A DNA stretch of 64,000 bases from assembly GCA_004555915.1 (NCBI GenBank), contig SFJM01000006.1:1-64000 (forward strand), written 5' to 3'. Under the pieces are notes generated by a model. The model saw nothing but the letters and a program-made list of their open reading frames with translations, had not been told where the DNA came from and made no database searches. This DNA comes from Clostridiales bacterium (GTDB lineage Bacteria > Bacillota > Clostridia > Oscillospirales > Butyricicoccaceae). Shown piece after piece: positions 41,421 to 49,896 of the stretch. Numbering within the stretch: the stretch's first letter is position 1; each line of letters starts with the position of its first letter. Position numbers and translations under genes: made by a program.

Positions 41421-41696
41421 ATGCATTTGCTATTCTATTGGCTGGTTGCCATCAATAGTATCGCCGTTATCGTCACCATATGGGATAAGCTGGCTGCCAT
41501 GCATGGCGCGTGGCGTGTGCCGGAAAAAACACTTTTCCTGCTCTGCGTTCTGGGCGGCTGTCCGGGCATGTATCTGACCATGCAGATCATCCGGCATAAA
41601 ACCCTGCACAAGCGGTTTATGATCGGCATCCCACTGATTTTCCTTGCACAGCTTGCCATCTGCTTTGCTTTCAACCATTTTATTCTTCCACACTGA
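41421..41696 (+). CDS. DUF1294 membrane protein
   Basis: A 91-residue protein with three hydrophobic segments and the DUF1294 pattern: DKLAAMHGAWRVPEKTLFLLCVLGGCPGMYLTMQIIRHKTLHKRF. Family members are small inner-membrane proteins of unknown role. AAAGGAG lies 11 bases before the ATG at 41421, which overrides the longer open frame from 41211. It is 28 bases upstream of pyrC and probably cotranscribed. Confidence 0.88.
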   Translation: MHLLFYWLVAINSIAVIVTIWDKLAAMHGAWRVPEKTLFLLCVLGGCPGMYLTMQIIRHKTLHKRFMIGIPLIFLAQLAICFAFNHFILPH

Positions 41697-41724
41697 CACA
41701 AAGAACCCCAAGGAGGATTTTTTT

Positions 41725-42999
41725 ATGTTATTACTCAAAAACGGAACCATTCTTGACCCGTATACCGATACGGACGAAAAATTGGATATTCTCATTGGCG
41801 ATGACGGTCTGATCCACCGCATTGCGCCGGATATTGTTCCGGTTGCCGGTGCACAGGTATTGGATGTCACCGGCTGCACCATTTCTCCGGGCCTTGTGGA
41901 TGTGCATGTGCATTTCCGTGATCCGGGCCAGACCGAAAAGGAAGATATCTTCACCGGTACTGCGGCAGCCATTGCCGGCGGATACACCACCGTTGTCTGC
42001 ATGGCAAATACCAAACCGGTATGTGACAACCTGCAGACCCTGCAATATGTACAGGACAAGGCGGCACAGGTACCGATCCATGTGCTGCAGGCCTGCGCGA
42101 TTACCAAAGAGTTAAAGGGCAAAGAGCTGACGGATTTTGAAACCCTGCATGCCGCAGGCGCACCGGGCTTTACCGATGACGGCATCAATCTGACCAGCGG
42201 AAAGCTGTGCTATGAAGCCATGCGGAAGGCAAAACAGATGGGTGTCCCGCTGTCCTTCCATGAAGAAGATCCGGCTTATGTCCTGTCCCCGGGTGTCAAT
42301 TACGGCAGTGAAGCCGCGAAGAAATTCGGTGTTTTCGGTGCCATGCGTGCCTCGGAGGAGGAAATGATTGCCCGGGATATTGAGCTTGCGCTGCTCACCG
42401 GCGCACGGGTTGCCTTCCAGCATATCAGCTCCGGACGTTCGGTTGCCCTGATCCGGGAAGGCAAGGCACGCGGCGCGGATATCCATGCGGAAGCCACCCC
42501 CCATCATCTGACCATGACAGAGGAGGATGTGCTGGAATTTGGCGTCAATGCACGCATGAACCCGCCGCTGCGCACGGAAGCAGACCGTCAGGCCCTGATT
42601 GCCGGTCTGGTGGATGGTACGATTGATATGATCGCAACCGACCATGCGCCCCATACAGCAGAACAGAAAAACCGTCCGTTTGCACAGGCCATGTCTGGCA
42701 TCACCGGTCTGGAAACCGCATTTTCCGTGCTGAATTCCGTGCTGGTACGCACCGGCCGCCTGACGCCTATGCAGCTCATGCGTGCCATGAGCCAGAACCC
42801 GGCACAGTTCTATGGCCTCACCGGCAAGGAAATCCGGGAAGGCAACCGTGCCGAGCTGATGATTGCGGACTGGGATGCGGAGGTCACCTATACGGAATAC
42901 AAGTCCAAGTCCAGCAATACGCCGTTTACCGGCCAGCTGCTGGCAGGCAAGGTCATTGGCGTGGTATGCGGAACCTACTGCTCGGTGGAGGAAGCGTAA
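41725..42999 (+). CDS. pyrC: Dihydroorotase
   Basis: Third step of pyrimidine synthesis, cyclising carbamoyl aspartate. Class I enzyme of 424 residues: metal ligands in DVHVHFRDPGQTEKED, the catalytic region GFTDDGINL, HEED and HAEATPHHL, and the DHAPH aspartate in IATDHAPHTAEQK. AAGGAGG precedes the ATG by 8 bases. Other pyr genes are not adjacent. Its final codons (GAAGCGTAA) match a stretch found inside the spacer of the intergenic repeat family, so the 3' end may have been supplied by an inserted repeat. Confidence 0.95.
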   Translation: MLLLKNGTILDPYTDTDEKLDILIGDDGLIHRIAPDIVPVAGAQVLDVTGCTISPGLVDVHVHFRDPGQTEKEDIFTGTAAAIAGGYTTVVCMANTKPVCDNLQTLQYVQDKAAQVPIHVLQACAITKELKGKELTDFETLHAAGAPGFTDDGINLTSGKLCYEAMRKAKQMGVPLSFHEEDPAYVLSPGVNYGSEAAKKFGVFGAMRASEEEMIARDIELALLTGARVAFQHISSGRSVALIREGKARGADIHAEATPHHLTMTEEDVLEFGVNARMNPPLRTEADRQALIAGLVDGTIDMIATDHAPHTAEQKNRPFAQAMSGITGLETAFSVLNSVLVRTGRLTPMQLMRAMSQNPAQFYGLTGKEIREGNRAELMIADWDAEVTYTEYKSKSSNTPFTGQLLAGKVIGVVCGTYCSVEEA

Positions 43000-43098
43000 G
43001 ACTGCTGTATCAACCATATCTCTGTGCAGACTTGAAACTGCGATGCTACTCCCTCAGTCGCCTGCGGCGACAGCTCCCTCCTCTGAGGGAGCCTTTGG
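42990..43098. repeat. Composite palindromic repeat, copy 6a (spacer plus right half)
   Basis: Begins at GAAGCGTAA, which is also the end of pyrC, continues CTGTATCAACCATATCTCTG as in copy 2, and ends with the right half CTCCCTCAGTCGCCTGCGGCGACAG...GAGGGAGCCTTTGG. The left half is absent. Confidence 0.8.
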
Positions 43099-43152
43099 TC
43101 TTTCGGTATATTAAATTTACTGGCTAAAATATTCATGAAACATTCCGTATAA

Positions 43153-43304
43153 AAAGCCTCCCTCTTGGAGGGAGGTGGCATTTGCGTCAGCAAATGACGG
43201 AGGGAGTTTATCTAACGGATGCATCCATCGTGAATCTGAATGAAATTATTTTTTCCGAACTCTCTCCACCAGCTTCACTTACAGTTCCCTCAAAAGAGGG
43301 AGCC
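43153..43304. repeat. Composite palindromic repeat, copy 6b (right half degenerate)
   Basis: A clean left half (AAAAGCCTCCCTCTTGGAGG...GGAGGGAGTT) is followed by a spacer and a decayed right half (ACTCTCTCCACCAGCTTCAC, then TTCCCTC-AAAA-GAGGGAGCC). With copy 6a it occupies almost the entire 43000-43343 gap. Confidence 0.8.
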
Positions 43305-43308
43305 ACAC

Positions 43309-43341
43309 AAAAAACCGGGGTCTCACGATCCCGGTTTTTCC
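43309..43341 (-). terminator. Terminator of the WalJ-RlmH unit
   Basis: Minus-strand AACCGGG / CCCGGTT stem followed by TTTTTTG, immediately after the rlmH stop. Confidence 0.85.
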
Positions 43342-43343
43342 AT

Positions 43344-43826
43344 TTACTTATGATATTTTCCGCCTGCGGCAATATTCAGTGCCCGGTACAGCTGTTCCAG
43401 CACCATGACACGTGCCAGATGGTGCGGGAAGGTCATGGGCGACATGGACAGCCGCAGCTGGGCGGACTGCTTCAGCGCCTCATCCAATCCGCAGGAACCT
43501 CCGATCAGCACACAGATCTGGGAGGTACCGCTGCTCATCCAGCTGTCCAGCCGGTCTGCCAGCTGTTCGCTGGACAGCGCCTTTCCCTCAATGCACATGG
43601 CAATCACCCGGCTGCCGGAGGGGATTTTTGCCCGGATGGCTTCCGCTTCCTTCTGCAGTGCGGCATCTATCTGCGCCTGGGACGGACGTTCCGGCAGACG
43701 CTGCTCCGCCAGCTCCACAATTTCCATCTGGCAATAGCCCTTTAGCCGTTTTTCATATTCCGCACAGGCTTCCCGGTAAAATTTTTCCTTCAGCTTGCCC
43801 ACACAGATCAGTCGAACATGGAACAT
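43344..43826 (-). CDS. rlmH: 23S rRNA (pseudouridine-1915 N3) methyltransferase RlmH
   Basis: SPOUT methyltransferase acting on helix 69 of 23S rRNA in assembled ribosomes. The 160-residue protein has VGKLKEKFYREACAEYEKRLKGY at the start, LIGGSCGLDEAL in the SAM knot, and LRLSMSPMTFPHHLARVMVLEQLYRALNI at the end. GGAGG is 8 bases before the ATG, and the start lies within the 3' end of the WalJ-like gene (19 base overlap). walJ-rlmH proximity is a classical Firmicutes arrangement. Confidence 0.96.
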   Translation of the reverse strand: MFHVRLICVGKLKEKFYREACAEYEKRLKGYCQMEIVELAEQRLPERPSQAQIDAALQKEAEAIRAKIPSGSRVIAMCIEGKALSSEQLADRLDSWMSSGTSQICVLIGGSCGLDEALKQSAQLRLSMSPMTFPHHLARVMVLEQLYRALNIAAGGKYHK

Positions 43827-44611
43827 TGACTGCCCTCCTCTGTCAGCGGAATCGGCTCCTCCATGGCACTGCGCGGCGCCACATACAGCTCACACTCCGA
43901 GCCGTCCAGCACCCGCTGTGTGCATCGCAGCGCCGTCAATGGATTGTTGTTCTTATCGCTCAGATGTGCCAGCACCAGCCGTCTGGCACCGGCCTTTGCC
44001 AGCTCCAGTGCGCTTTTCGCGCAATCCTCATTGGAAAGATGTCCGTATTTGCCGCGAATCCGCTGCTTTAAGTACATGGGATATGGCCCGGTGCGCAGCA
44101 TGTCCACATCATGATTGGATTCCAGCACAATGGTATCACAGCCGGAAACCTGCTTCTGTACCTGTTCCGGCAAAAAGCCGGTATCGGTCACATACCCCAG
44201 CTGATGCCCGCCGCCGTCAATCCGATAGGCCACCGGCTCCGCCGCGTCATGGGAAACCGGCATGGACCGGATATGTAGGTCATCCACGGTAAACTGCTCT
44301 CCGCCTGCAAAGGTACGGAGATTTTTCTGTGCCTGAGGCAGCTTTTGCAGAATGGCAGCTGCCGTGCCAAAGGTGGCATAGACCGGCAGGTCATATTTTT
44401 TGGTAAATGTCGCCAGACCCTTGGTATGATCCACATGCTCATGGGTCAGCAGTACGGCGGACAGATCCTCTACCTGCATATCAATGCGCCGCAGTGCCTG
44501 ATTGAGCGCACGTACCGACACGCCCAGGTCAATCAGCACAGCCGTATTGCCTGCCTGCCACACGGCACAGTTTCCGGAGGAACCGGATGCAATGGAATAA
44601 TAAAAGCTCAT
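43808..44611 (-). CDS. walJ: Metallo-beta-lactamase fold hydrolase WalJ/YycJ
   Basis: Homologue of WalJ, a metal-dependent phosphodiesterase of the Wal operon. Metal-binding HEHVDHTKG (about residues 56-64), FTKKYDLPVYAT, and later VSHDAAEP and NHDVDML are present; length about 267 residues. The start at 44611 has GGGAG upstream. Its end overlaps rlmH. It follows murA by 66 bases. The cluster order WalK-like, WalH, WalI, MurA, WalJ, RlmH keeps the Wal neighbourhood while walR and the kinase are missing. Confidence 0.92.
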   Translation of the reverse strand: MSFYYSIASGSSGNCAVWQAGNTAVLIDLGVSVRALNQALRRIDMQVEDLSAVLLTHEHVDHTKGLATFTKKYDLPVYATFGTAAAILQKLPQAQKNLRTFAGGEQFTVDDLHIRSMPVSHDAAEPVAYRIDGGGHQLGYVTDTGFLPEQVQKQVSGCDTIVLESNHDVDMLRTGPYPMYLKQRIRGKYGHLSNEDCAKSALELAKAGARRLVLAHLSDKNNNPLTALRCTQRVLDGSECELYVAPRSAMEEPIPLTEEGSQCSMFD

Positions 44612-44677
44612 AGCATCTCCCTGATAAAAAACAGGGAACTGCAGGCCGCAGTCCCCCATGTGTTTCAACCTTTGCGT

Positions 44678-45952
44678 TTAATCCGGCTCGGATACGCGGG
44701 AAATCTCACCGCCGAGACCGCGAACCTTGTCAACCAGGTCCTCATAGCCGCGCTCCACATAGCCAATGCTGGATACCTTTGTGGTGCCATGCGCTGCCAG
44801 ACCGGCAATTACCATTGCCGCGCCTGCACGCAGGTCATGTGCCACAACCTCCGTACCGATCAGATCCGGCACGCCGTCAATGACTGCCGTTTCCTTGAAT
44901 ACCTTGATATGTGCACCCATCTTCTCCAGCTCCTCGGTATAGCGGAACCGGTTTGCCCAGACACCCTCGGTCACATGGCTGGAGCCATCCGCCAGGCACA
45001 TGACAGCTGCCATCTGGGGCTGCATGTCCGTGGGGAAGCCCGGATACGGCAGGGTTTTCAGGTTCGTATGGCGCAGCGGGCCCTTGCGGATGACACGCAC
45101 GGAATCGTCATACATTTCCACCTTCACACCCATATCCTCCAGCTTGGTGCTGATGCATTCCAGATGCTTCGGAATGACATTTTTCACCAGCACATTGCCG
45201 CCGCAGGCTGCTGCCGCTGCCATATACGTGCCGGCCTCAATCTGGTCCGGAATAATGGAATAGGTACCGCCATGCAGGCGTTCCACACCGTTGATGACAA
45301 TCTTATCGGTACCCGCGCCGCGGATATTGGCGCCCATCTGGTTGAGGAAGTTTGCCAGGTCCACGATATGCGGTTCCTTTGCCACATTTTCCATGACCGT
45401 CTGTCCCTTGGCAAATACCGCTGCCAGCATGACATTCATGGTAGCGCCAACCGTGACAACATCAAAATAAATATGGTTGCCCGTCAGTCCCTCCGGTGCA
45501 ATGGCCGAGATGAAGCCTTCACTTTCCACACGGACAAAGCTGTTGAGCTTTTCAAAGCCCTTGATATGCTGGTCAACCGGACGAATTCCGCCGAAATTGC
45601 AGCCACCCGGCATGGCAACGCGTGCGCGGCCATACCGTCCCAGCTCCGCGCCGATAAAATAATACGACGCACGCAGACGGGTCATCAGCTCAAATGTTTC
45701 CTCACTCTCGAGGTTTACACCGGTATTTTCTGTCTTAAAGGTGGTTGCATCCAGCTGGGTAACCTGAATACCCATCTTTTTGAGAATCTCGAACTGCAGT
45801 CTCACATCCACAATATTCGGTACATTCTCAATAATACACGGTCCATCAACCATCAAGGCTGCCGGTACAATCGCTACCGCTGCATTTTTCGCACCGCTGA
45901 TTGTAACCTCGCCCTCAAGCGGATGTCCGCCTTTGATGATATATTTCTCCAA
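44678..45952 (-). CDS. murA: UDP-N-acetylglucosamine 1-carboxyvinyltransferase
   Basis: First committed step of peptidoglycan synthesis. The 424-residue protein begins YIIKGGHPLEGEVTISGAKNA, and the catalytic cysteine is present in MPGGCNFGGIRPVDQH, so it should be fosfomycin sensitive. LPYPGFPTDMQPQ and AGAAMVIAGLAAHG complete the pattern. The start is TTG with AAGGAG 9 bases upstream. It lies inside the Wal-type cluster, separated from WalI by 228 bases with a possible own promoter (TTGTGA...TATTAT on the minus strand around 46048-46078). Confidence 0.95.
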   Translation of the reverse strand: MEKYIIKGGHPLEGEVTISGAKNAAVAIVPAALMVDGPCIIENVPNIVDVRLQFEILKKMGIQVTQLDATTFKTENTGVNLESEETFELMTRLRASYYFIGAELGRYGRARVAMPGGCNFGGIRPVDQHIKGFEKLNSFVRVESEGFISAIAPEGLTGNHIYFDVVTVGATMNVMLAAVFAKGQTVMENVAKEPHIVDLANFLNQMGANIRGAGTDKIVINGVERLHGGTYSIIPDQIEAGTYMAAAAACGGNVLVKNVIPKHLECISTKLEDMGVKVEMYDDSVRVIRKGPLRHTNLKTLPYPGFPTDMQPQMAAVMCLADGSSHVTEGVWANRFRYTEELEKMGAHIKVFKETAVIDGVPDLIGTEVVAHDLRAGAAMVIAGLAAHGTTKVSSIGYVERGYEDLVDKVRGLGGEISRVSEPD

Positions 45953-46180
45953 CGAAACCTTCTCCTTAAATCAATAACTACCAGGATAGTAGTTTCTCCA
46001 TTCAATCTTTCAACATGCCGCCCCAGGCAAACGCTGCCCGGACACATAATATACACGTTTATTATGTTATCACAAGTACAGCCAGAACGCAAACCATTTT
46101 TATCCCGGCCCGGATTTTTGCCCATGAATCTATTTTTATGGATGTATTCCGGAGGAATTTGGTATGGGATGCACAACAAA

Positions 46181-47311
46181 TCAGCCTTCCGTGTCCCATA
46201 AATCCCCGGTGTCACTGTCCGGCTCCGGATTGACCACATCACCGGTGTCCGGCTCCATGCCGGTGTCCGTATCTGTCCCGGTATCCGCATCCCACGGCGT
46301 ATCCCCGGTATCCACATCCGGATCACGGCTGTCGTCATCCTCCCAGGTATCCAGCTCCTCCCGGAAGCTGTCATCGGGCTCCGTACTGGTACCTATGTCC
46401 AGATTTTCTGTCGCGGCTACTTCACCGGTCAGGATGTTGAGGATATATTCTCCTTTATCCGTCGTAAACCGCCAGCACGGAATGGCAGTAAACCGTCCGC
46501 CGCTGCGGTCTGACAGTACATAGGCCGGCTGTACGCTGATAATCTGTCCCACGCCTTCCTGGGATTGCACAAAGGTCAGCAGAACCTGCTCCGCGGAATA
46601 GCTTTTGAGCGCACGGATGGTCATTGGTTCCGCGGTACCGGTGCACCATGTACCCTCAATGGTAAACTGGTTCCCCGGCGCAATGGTAAACTGCAAACGG
46701 CAGCCTGCCAGCTCTGTCCGGCGGATTTCCTGCCATACCGTGACGATATAACCGGTTTCATTCTCCTGGGTTTCGATCTGGTCACGGCGCACGGAGATGC
46801 CCGCCTGCTTCAGCAGGCCGTATACCACCGCTTCCGCCTGTTCGGTATCCTGCGGTTCTATCACCGCCGGCAAGCGAACCTGTGCGGTAACCGCGCCGGA
46901 GGGGGACCATTCCACCGTGCCGTTATCGCCGTTCCATGCGGTCACGCTGCCCCTCGCCTCAGTGTCCACCGTGCCAGTCAGCAGCGCCCGGGTGAATGCC
47001 TCCTGTACCTCGTCATCCGTCCGCAGGGTATAAGCCTGGGGACAGGTTTCCAATGTATGGTACACACTGGAGCCGCACAGGATGCCCTTCTGTGCCAGCA
47101 TGCTGTCCAGCCGTGCACGGGTCCGGTTGGACAGCCATGCATCATAGCCATTGATCGCGCCCAGCACGGCCAGCAGCAGCAGATTCAGTGCCAGCAGCAC
47201 GGCAATCCACACGTTTTTCACCCCATCCCATGCGGGACGGCGTGTGTTGCGGGACTGCGCCGGCATATGTTTTCCCTTCCTCAGGAAACGGTGTTTGGGT
47301 TTCTGCTTCAT
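46181..47311 (-). CDS. WalI/YycI-like membrane protein with acidic tail
   Basis: A 376-residue protein: one N-terminal membrane span (about residues 34-53, VWIAVLLALNLLLLAVLGAI), then an extracytoplasmic region with repeated YycI-like beta domains (QAEAVVYGLLKQAGISV; SAEQVLLTFVQSQEGVGQIISVQPAY; GRFTAIPCWRFTTDKGEYILNILTGEV). The last ~70 residues are an Asp/Thr/Pro tail with DTGDTPWDAD-like units, not found in Bacillus. It overlaps the upstream WalH-like gene by 4 bases. In Bacillus, WalH and WalI form a membrane complex that restrains WalK. Identified from fold pattern and position; sequence similarity is weak. Confidence 0.75.
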   Translation of the reverse strand: MKQKPKHRFLRKGKHMPAQSRNTRRPAWDGVKNVWIAVLLALNLLLLAVLGAINGYDAWLSNRTRARLDSMLAQKGILCGSSVYHTLETCPQAYTLRTDDEVQEAFTRALLTGTVDTEARGSVTAWNGDNGTVEWSPSGAVTAQVRLPAVIEPQDTEQAEAVVYGLLKQAGISVRRDQIETQENETGYIVTVWQEIRRTELAGCRLQFTIAPGNQFTIEGTWCTGTAEPMTIRALKSYSAEQVLLTFVQSQEGVGQIISVQPAYVLSDRSGGRFTAIPCWRFTTDKGEYILNILTGEVAATENLDIGTSTEPDDSFREELDTWEDDDSRDPDVDTGDTPWDADTGTDTDTGMEPDTGDVVNPEPDSDTGDLWDTEG

Positions 47312-48879
47312 GCCCCGTCACCTCCCTGAATCAGGCGGTCAAAATCTGCCTGTACCACGGTAATCTCCTCCGGTGACAGTGTTCTGCCAACCTCCTTCTG
47401 GGGTGCGCTGCTATGCCGGATGATATACCACTGGGGAGAAACTGCCGTACCGGTATTGTCATACCATGCCGTACCCGGCACATCCTGTGTCATTTCCTCT
47501 GCAGGCACTTCCTCCTGCATTTCATCCCATGACAGGTCTGCATCCTCCGATGGCGTATCGGCGGTATCCATATCCGCATCCCACAGGCTGTCATCCGTGG
47601 TTTCCCCATAGGAATCCCACGGTTCCGCCGCATCCACATAGCGCAGGCTCAGCCGCATATCCGCATCAAAGGTCTGGGATGCCGCAGCCTGCCGCACCGG
47701 CATGACGGCAATGCTCTCACCGGTGGACTGGCAGGTGCGCAGGCACAGCCTGGCCTGTACCAGTGTGCCGTTGTCAAACAGATAGCGTGCAAAATATCCC
47801 GCCGCATGGTCCACCGGCACGCTGTTGAGCTGCATGCCGAAGTCCACCACATACCGGCCTTCTTCCCCGGTCTGTGCCCGGAGCAGTGCCGGCGCAGCGC
47901 CGCTGTCGATGGCTTCCAGCGCTTCACCGGTCAGCCGGTAGGCCGTCTGCACATACTGCATCAGGCGGTCATGCCCCTGTGCGGCTTTCACCGACACGCC
48001 GGTACCGCGGTATTCCATGGAGCCGTCGGATGCCAGCCGGATGGTATTCGCGCCGGAGACATATACCGTCACGCCATCCGTCTGATAGGCCTTCTGCTGT
48101 GCCACGGCTGCATCCATGCCGAATGCCTCCAGCAGGATATCCATGCCGTCCGAGCCGCTGTAGGCAGCGAACGACATGACATCAAACACCGCTTCCCCGG
48201 TACCGTACAGCAGGTCCGGAGCCGCCGTCTGTCCCTCCTCGGCAGCCAACTGGCAGCCATTGGGCTCAAACTGCTGTGCCGCCGCGTCAAAGGCATCCGC
48301 ATCCACACGGGTTTCCGCGCACCGTATCCGCTGGCCGTCCCGGAAATACAGCTGGAAGCTGTTGTTTTTCCCGCTGCACAGCACCATGGTGCCCAGGGTA
48401 CAGTCCTGCAGGTTTTTTGCCTTACAGCCAAGCCAGCCGGCGAGGATATCCACCGGTACGCTGCCGTCATATTCCATCAGCAGCAGCTGCTGTTGTTCCA
48501 ATGCGCTGCTGTATGCATCCATATGAATGACAGACGGTTCCTCCGCCTGCTCCAGCGCCTGTGCCCACACGGCAGCTGTGGCTTCATAGGCTTCTTTCAG
48601 CCCGTCCGTATTGTATTCCACGCCGTACAGGCCATCCGGATTGCGGGCGGCAAACCGGATTGGCATCGCACCGGCGCTGTTGTCGGTGGTGGTCTCCCGC
48701 CGCGAGGACAGGGACAGGCTGCCCTCCGGCAGCATCCGTGCCCACAGCAGCCCGCACTGTGCCGCCAGCGTAACGGTCAGCACAACTGCCAGCACCGTCC
48801 GCAGCCCGCCCTGGTGCCTGCGGTAAAACCCGTTCCAGAGGGAGCGTATCCGCGTTCTGCGGAATTTCTGTCGGCTCAT
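47308..48879 (-). CDS. WalH/YycH-like membrane protein
   Basis: A 523-residue protein with an N-terminal basic segment, one membrane span (about 28-48) and a large extracytoplasmic domain. Position between a WalK-like gene and a YycI-like gene, single-pass topology and length support YycH identity; direct sequence resemblance is faint. An acidic insert at about residues 425-470 (WDSYGETTDDSLWDADMDTADT...) recalls the tail of the neighbouring WalI-like protein. It overlaps both neighbours by 4 bases (ATGA), so the three should be made in fixed ratio. Confidence 0.7.
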   Translation of the reverse strand: MSRQKFRRTRIRSLWNGFYRRHQGGLRTVLAVVLTVTLAAQCGLLWARMLPEGSLSLSSRRETTTDNSAGAMPIRFAARNPDGLYGVEYNTDGLKEAYEATAAVWAQALEQAEEPSVIHMDAYSSALEQQQLLLMEYDGSVPVDILAGWLGCKAKNLQDCTLGTMVLCSGKNNSFQLYFRDGQRIRCAETRVDADAFDAAAQQFEPNGCQLAAEEGQTAAPDLLYGTGEAVFDVMSFAAYSGSDGMDILLEAFGMDAAVAQQKAYQTDGVTVYVSGANTIRLASDGSMEYRGTGVSVKAAQGHDRLMQYVQTAYRLTGEALEAIDSGAAPALLRAQTGEEGRYVVDFGMQLNSVPVDHAAGYFARYLFDNGTLVQARLCLRTCQSTGESIAVMPVRQAAASQTFDADMRLSLRYVDAAEPWDSYGETTDDSLWDADMDTADTPSEDADLSWDEMQEEVPAEEMTQDVPGTAWYDNTGTAVSPQWYIIRHSSAPQKEVGRTLSPEEITVVQADFDRLIQGGDGA

Positions 48880-49874
48880 ACCGTCCCCCCGTCCGCCGGA
48901 GCCAGCACTGCTGCAAAAATATCCGGTTCCAGTGCCACAAAGGCAACATCCAAGGTATATCCGTTCTGCCGGAGCCTGCCCCGCACCATGCTCTGGTTTT
49001 CCTTCAGCATGGGCACGCCCTGAAAGGTTTTTTCAAAGGTCAGGTCGGCATCCTCTTCCATGGACACACCCAGCAGCTCCTCTGCCGCCACATTGATTTC
49101 CAGAATTTTTCCTTCCAGATTGAAGCGGACATAGCCTTCCCGCAGGAACGGCAGCAGGGTTTCCAGCTCATCCTGCTTTGTTTTGTGCCGGTTCCGTTGT
49201 TTCTCCGGCGCGTACATGGCTGCCGCCATGGCTTCCCAGTCACCGGAGGGATACAGGGTACGGTCATTGCTTTCCCGCAGCTCCTTTGCCGCCTGTACGG
49301 CCGAGCCCGCAAAGGCTCCCGCAAACATCCGGCTGAGAATCAGGCACATGAGGAGGCTGAGCACCAGCGCCACAGCCAGAAACAGTGCCAGCATGGCAAA
49401 CATGGACAGCATATCACTGCCGTCATCCGCAATATCCAGCACCAGCGCGGACTCACCGGTAATCGGGACAGCAACATCCATGCCGGACGGCAGCAGGGAA
49501 AACGCATCGCCGACCTCCCCCTGCATGGCGGTGACAATGTTATCCGTCATCGCCGCATCCTCCGCGCCGCACAGCCGTTCCCCGGTTGCGGCATCCCAGA
49601 TGGAATAGGTACGGTCAACACCCAGCCGCAGCTGTCCGGCATAGGCCTCCAGAATCTGCTCCACCTGATATGCCGCGTTTTCCGGCGTGCCGGTGGCACC
49701 GGCATTCATCTCGGACAGCAGGTCTACCGTCAGCACGCTGGCAACCTCATCCTCAAACTGCGCACTGCTGTAGCGCGCCATGCCCAGCAGCAGGCTGACC
49801 GATACAATTGCCATCACAGCCAGTGCCGTCAGCAGCAGGCTGACGGTTAATTTCTGTTTCAGCGTTTTTTGCAT
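48876..49874 (-). CDS. WalK-like sensor protein lacking the kinase domain
   Basis: A 332-residue protein with the sensory half of a WalK kinase: membrane span 1 (about 9-31), an extracytoplasmic loop of ~120 residues, membrane span 2 (about 155-181), a linker, and a cytoplasmic PAS domain (about 235-328, FLREGYVRFNLEGKILEINVAAEELLGVS). It stops there: no H-box and no HATPase domain follow, and the stop overlaps the next start by 4 bases, so no remnant can be hidden. It therefore cannot phosphorylate a partner by itself. It precedes WalH- and WalI-like genes. Confidence 0.75.
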   Translation of the reverse strand: MQKTLKQKLTVSLLLTALAVMAIVSVSLLLGMARYSSAQFEDEVASVLTVDLLSEMNAGATGTPENAAYQVEQILEAYAGQLRLGVDRTYSIWDAATGERLCGAEDAAMTDNIVTAMQGEVGDAFSLLPSGMDVAVPITGESALVLDIADDGSDMLSMFAMLALFLAVALVLSLLMCLILSRMFAGAFAGSAVQAAKELRESNDRTLYPSGDWEAMAAAMYAPEKQRNRHKTKQDELETLLPFLREGYVRFNLEGKILEINVAAEELLGVSMEEDADLTFEKTFQGVPMLKENQSMVRGRLRQNGYTLDVAFVALEPDIFAAVLAPADGGTV

Positions 49875-49896
49875 TCCGCCATCCCCTTCTGACCGG

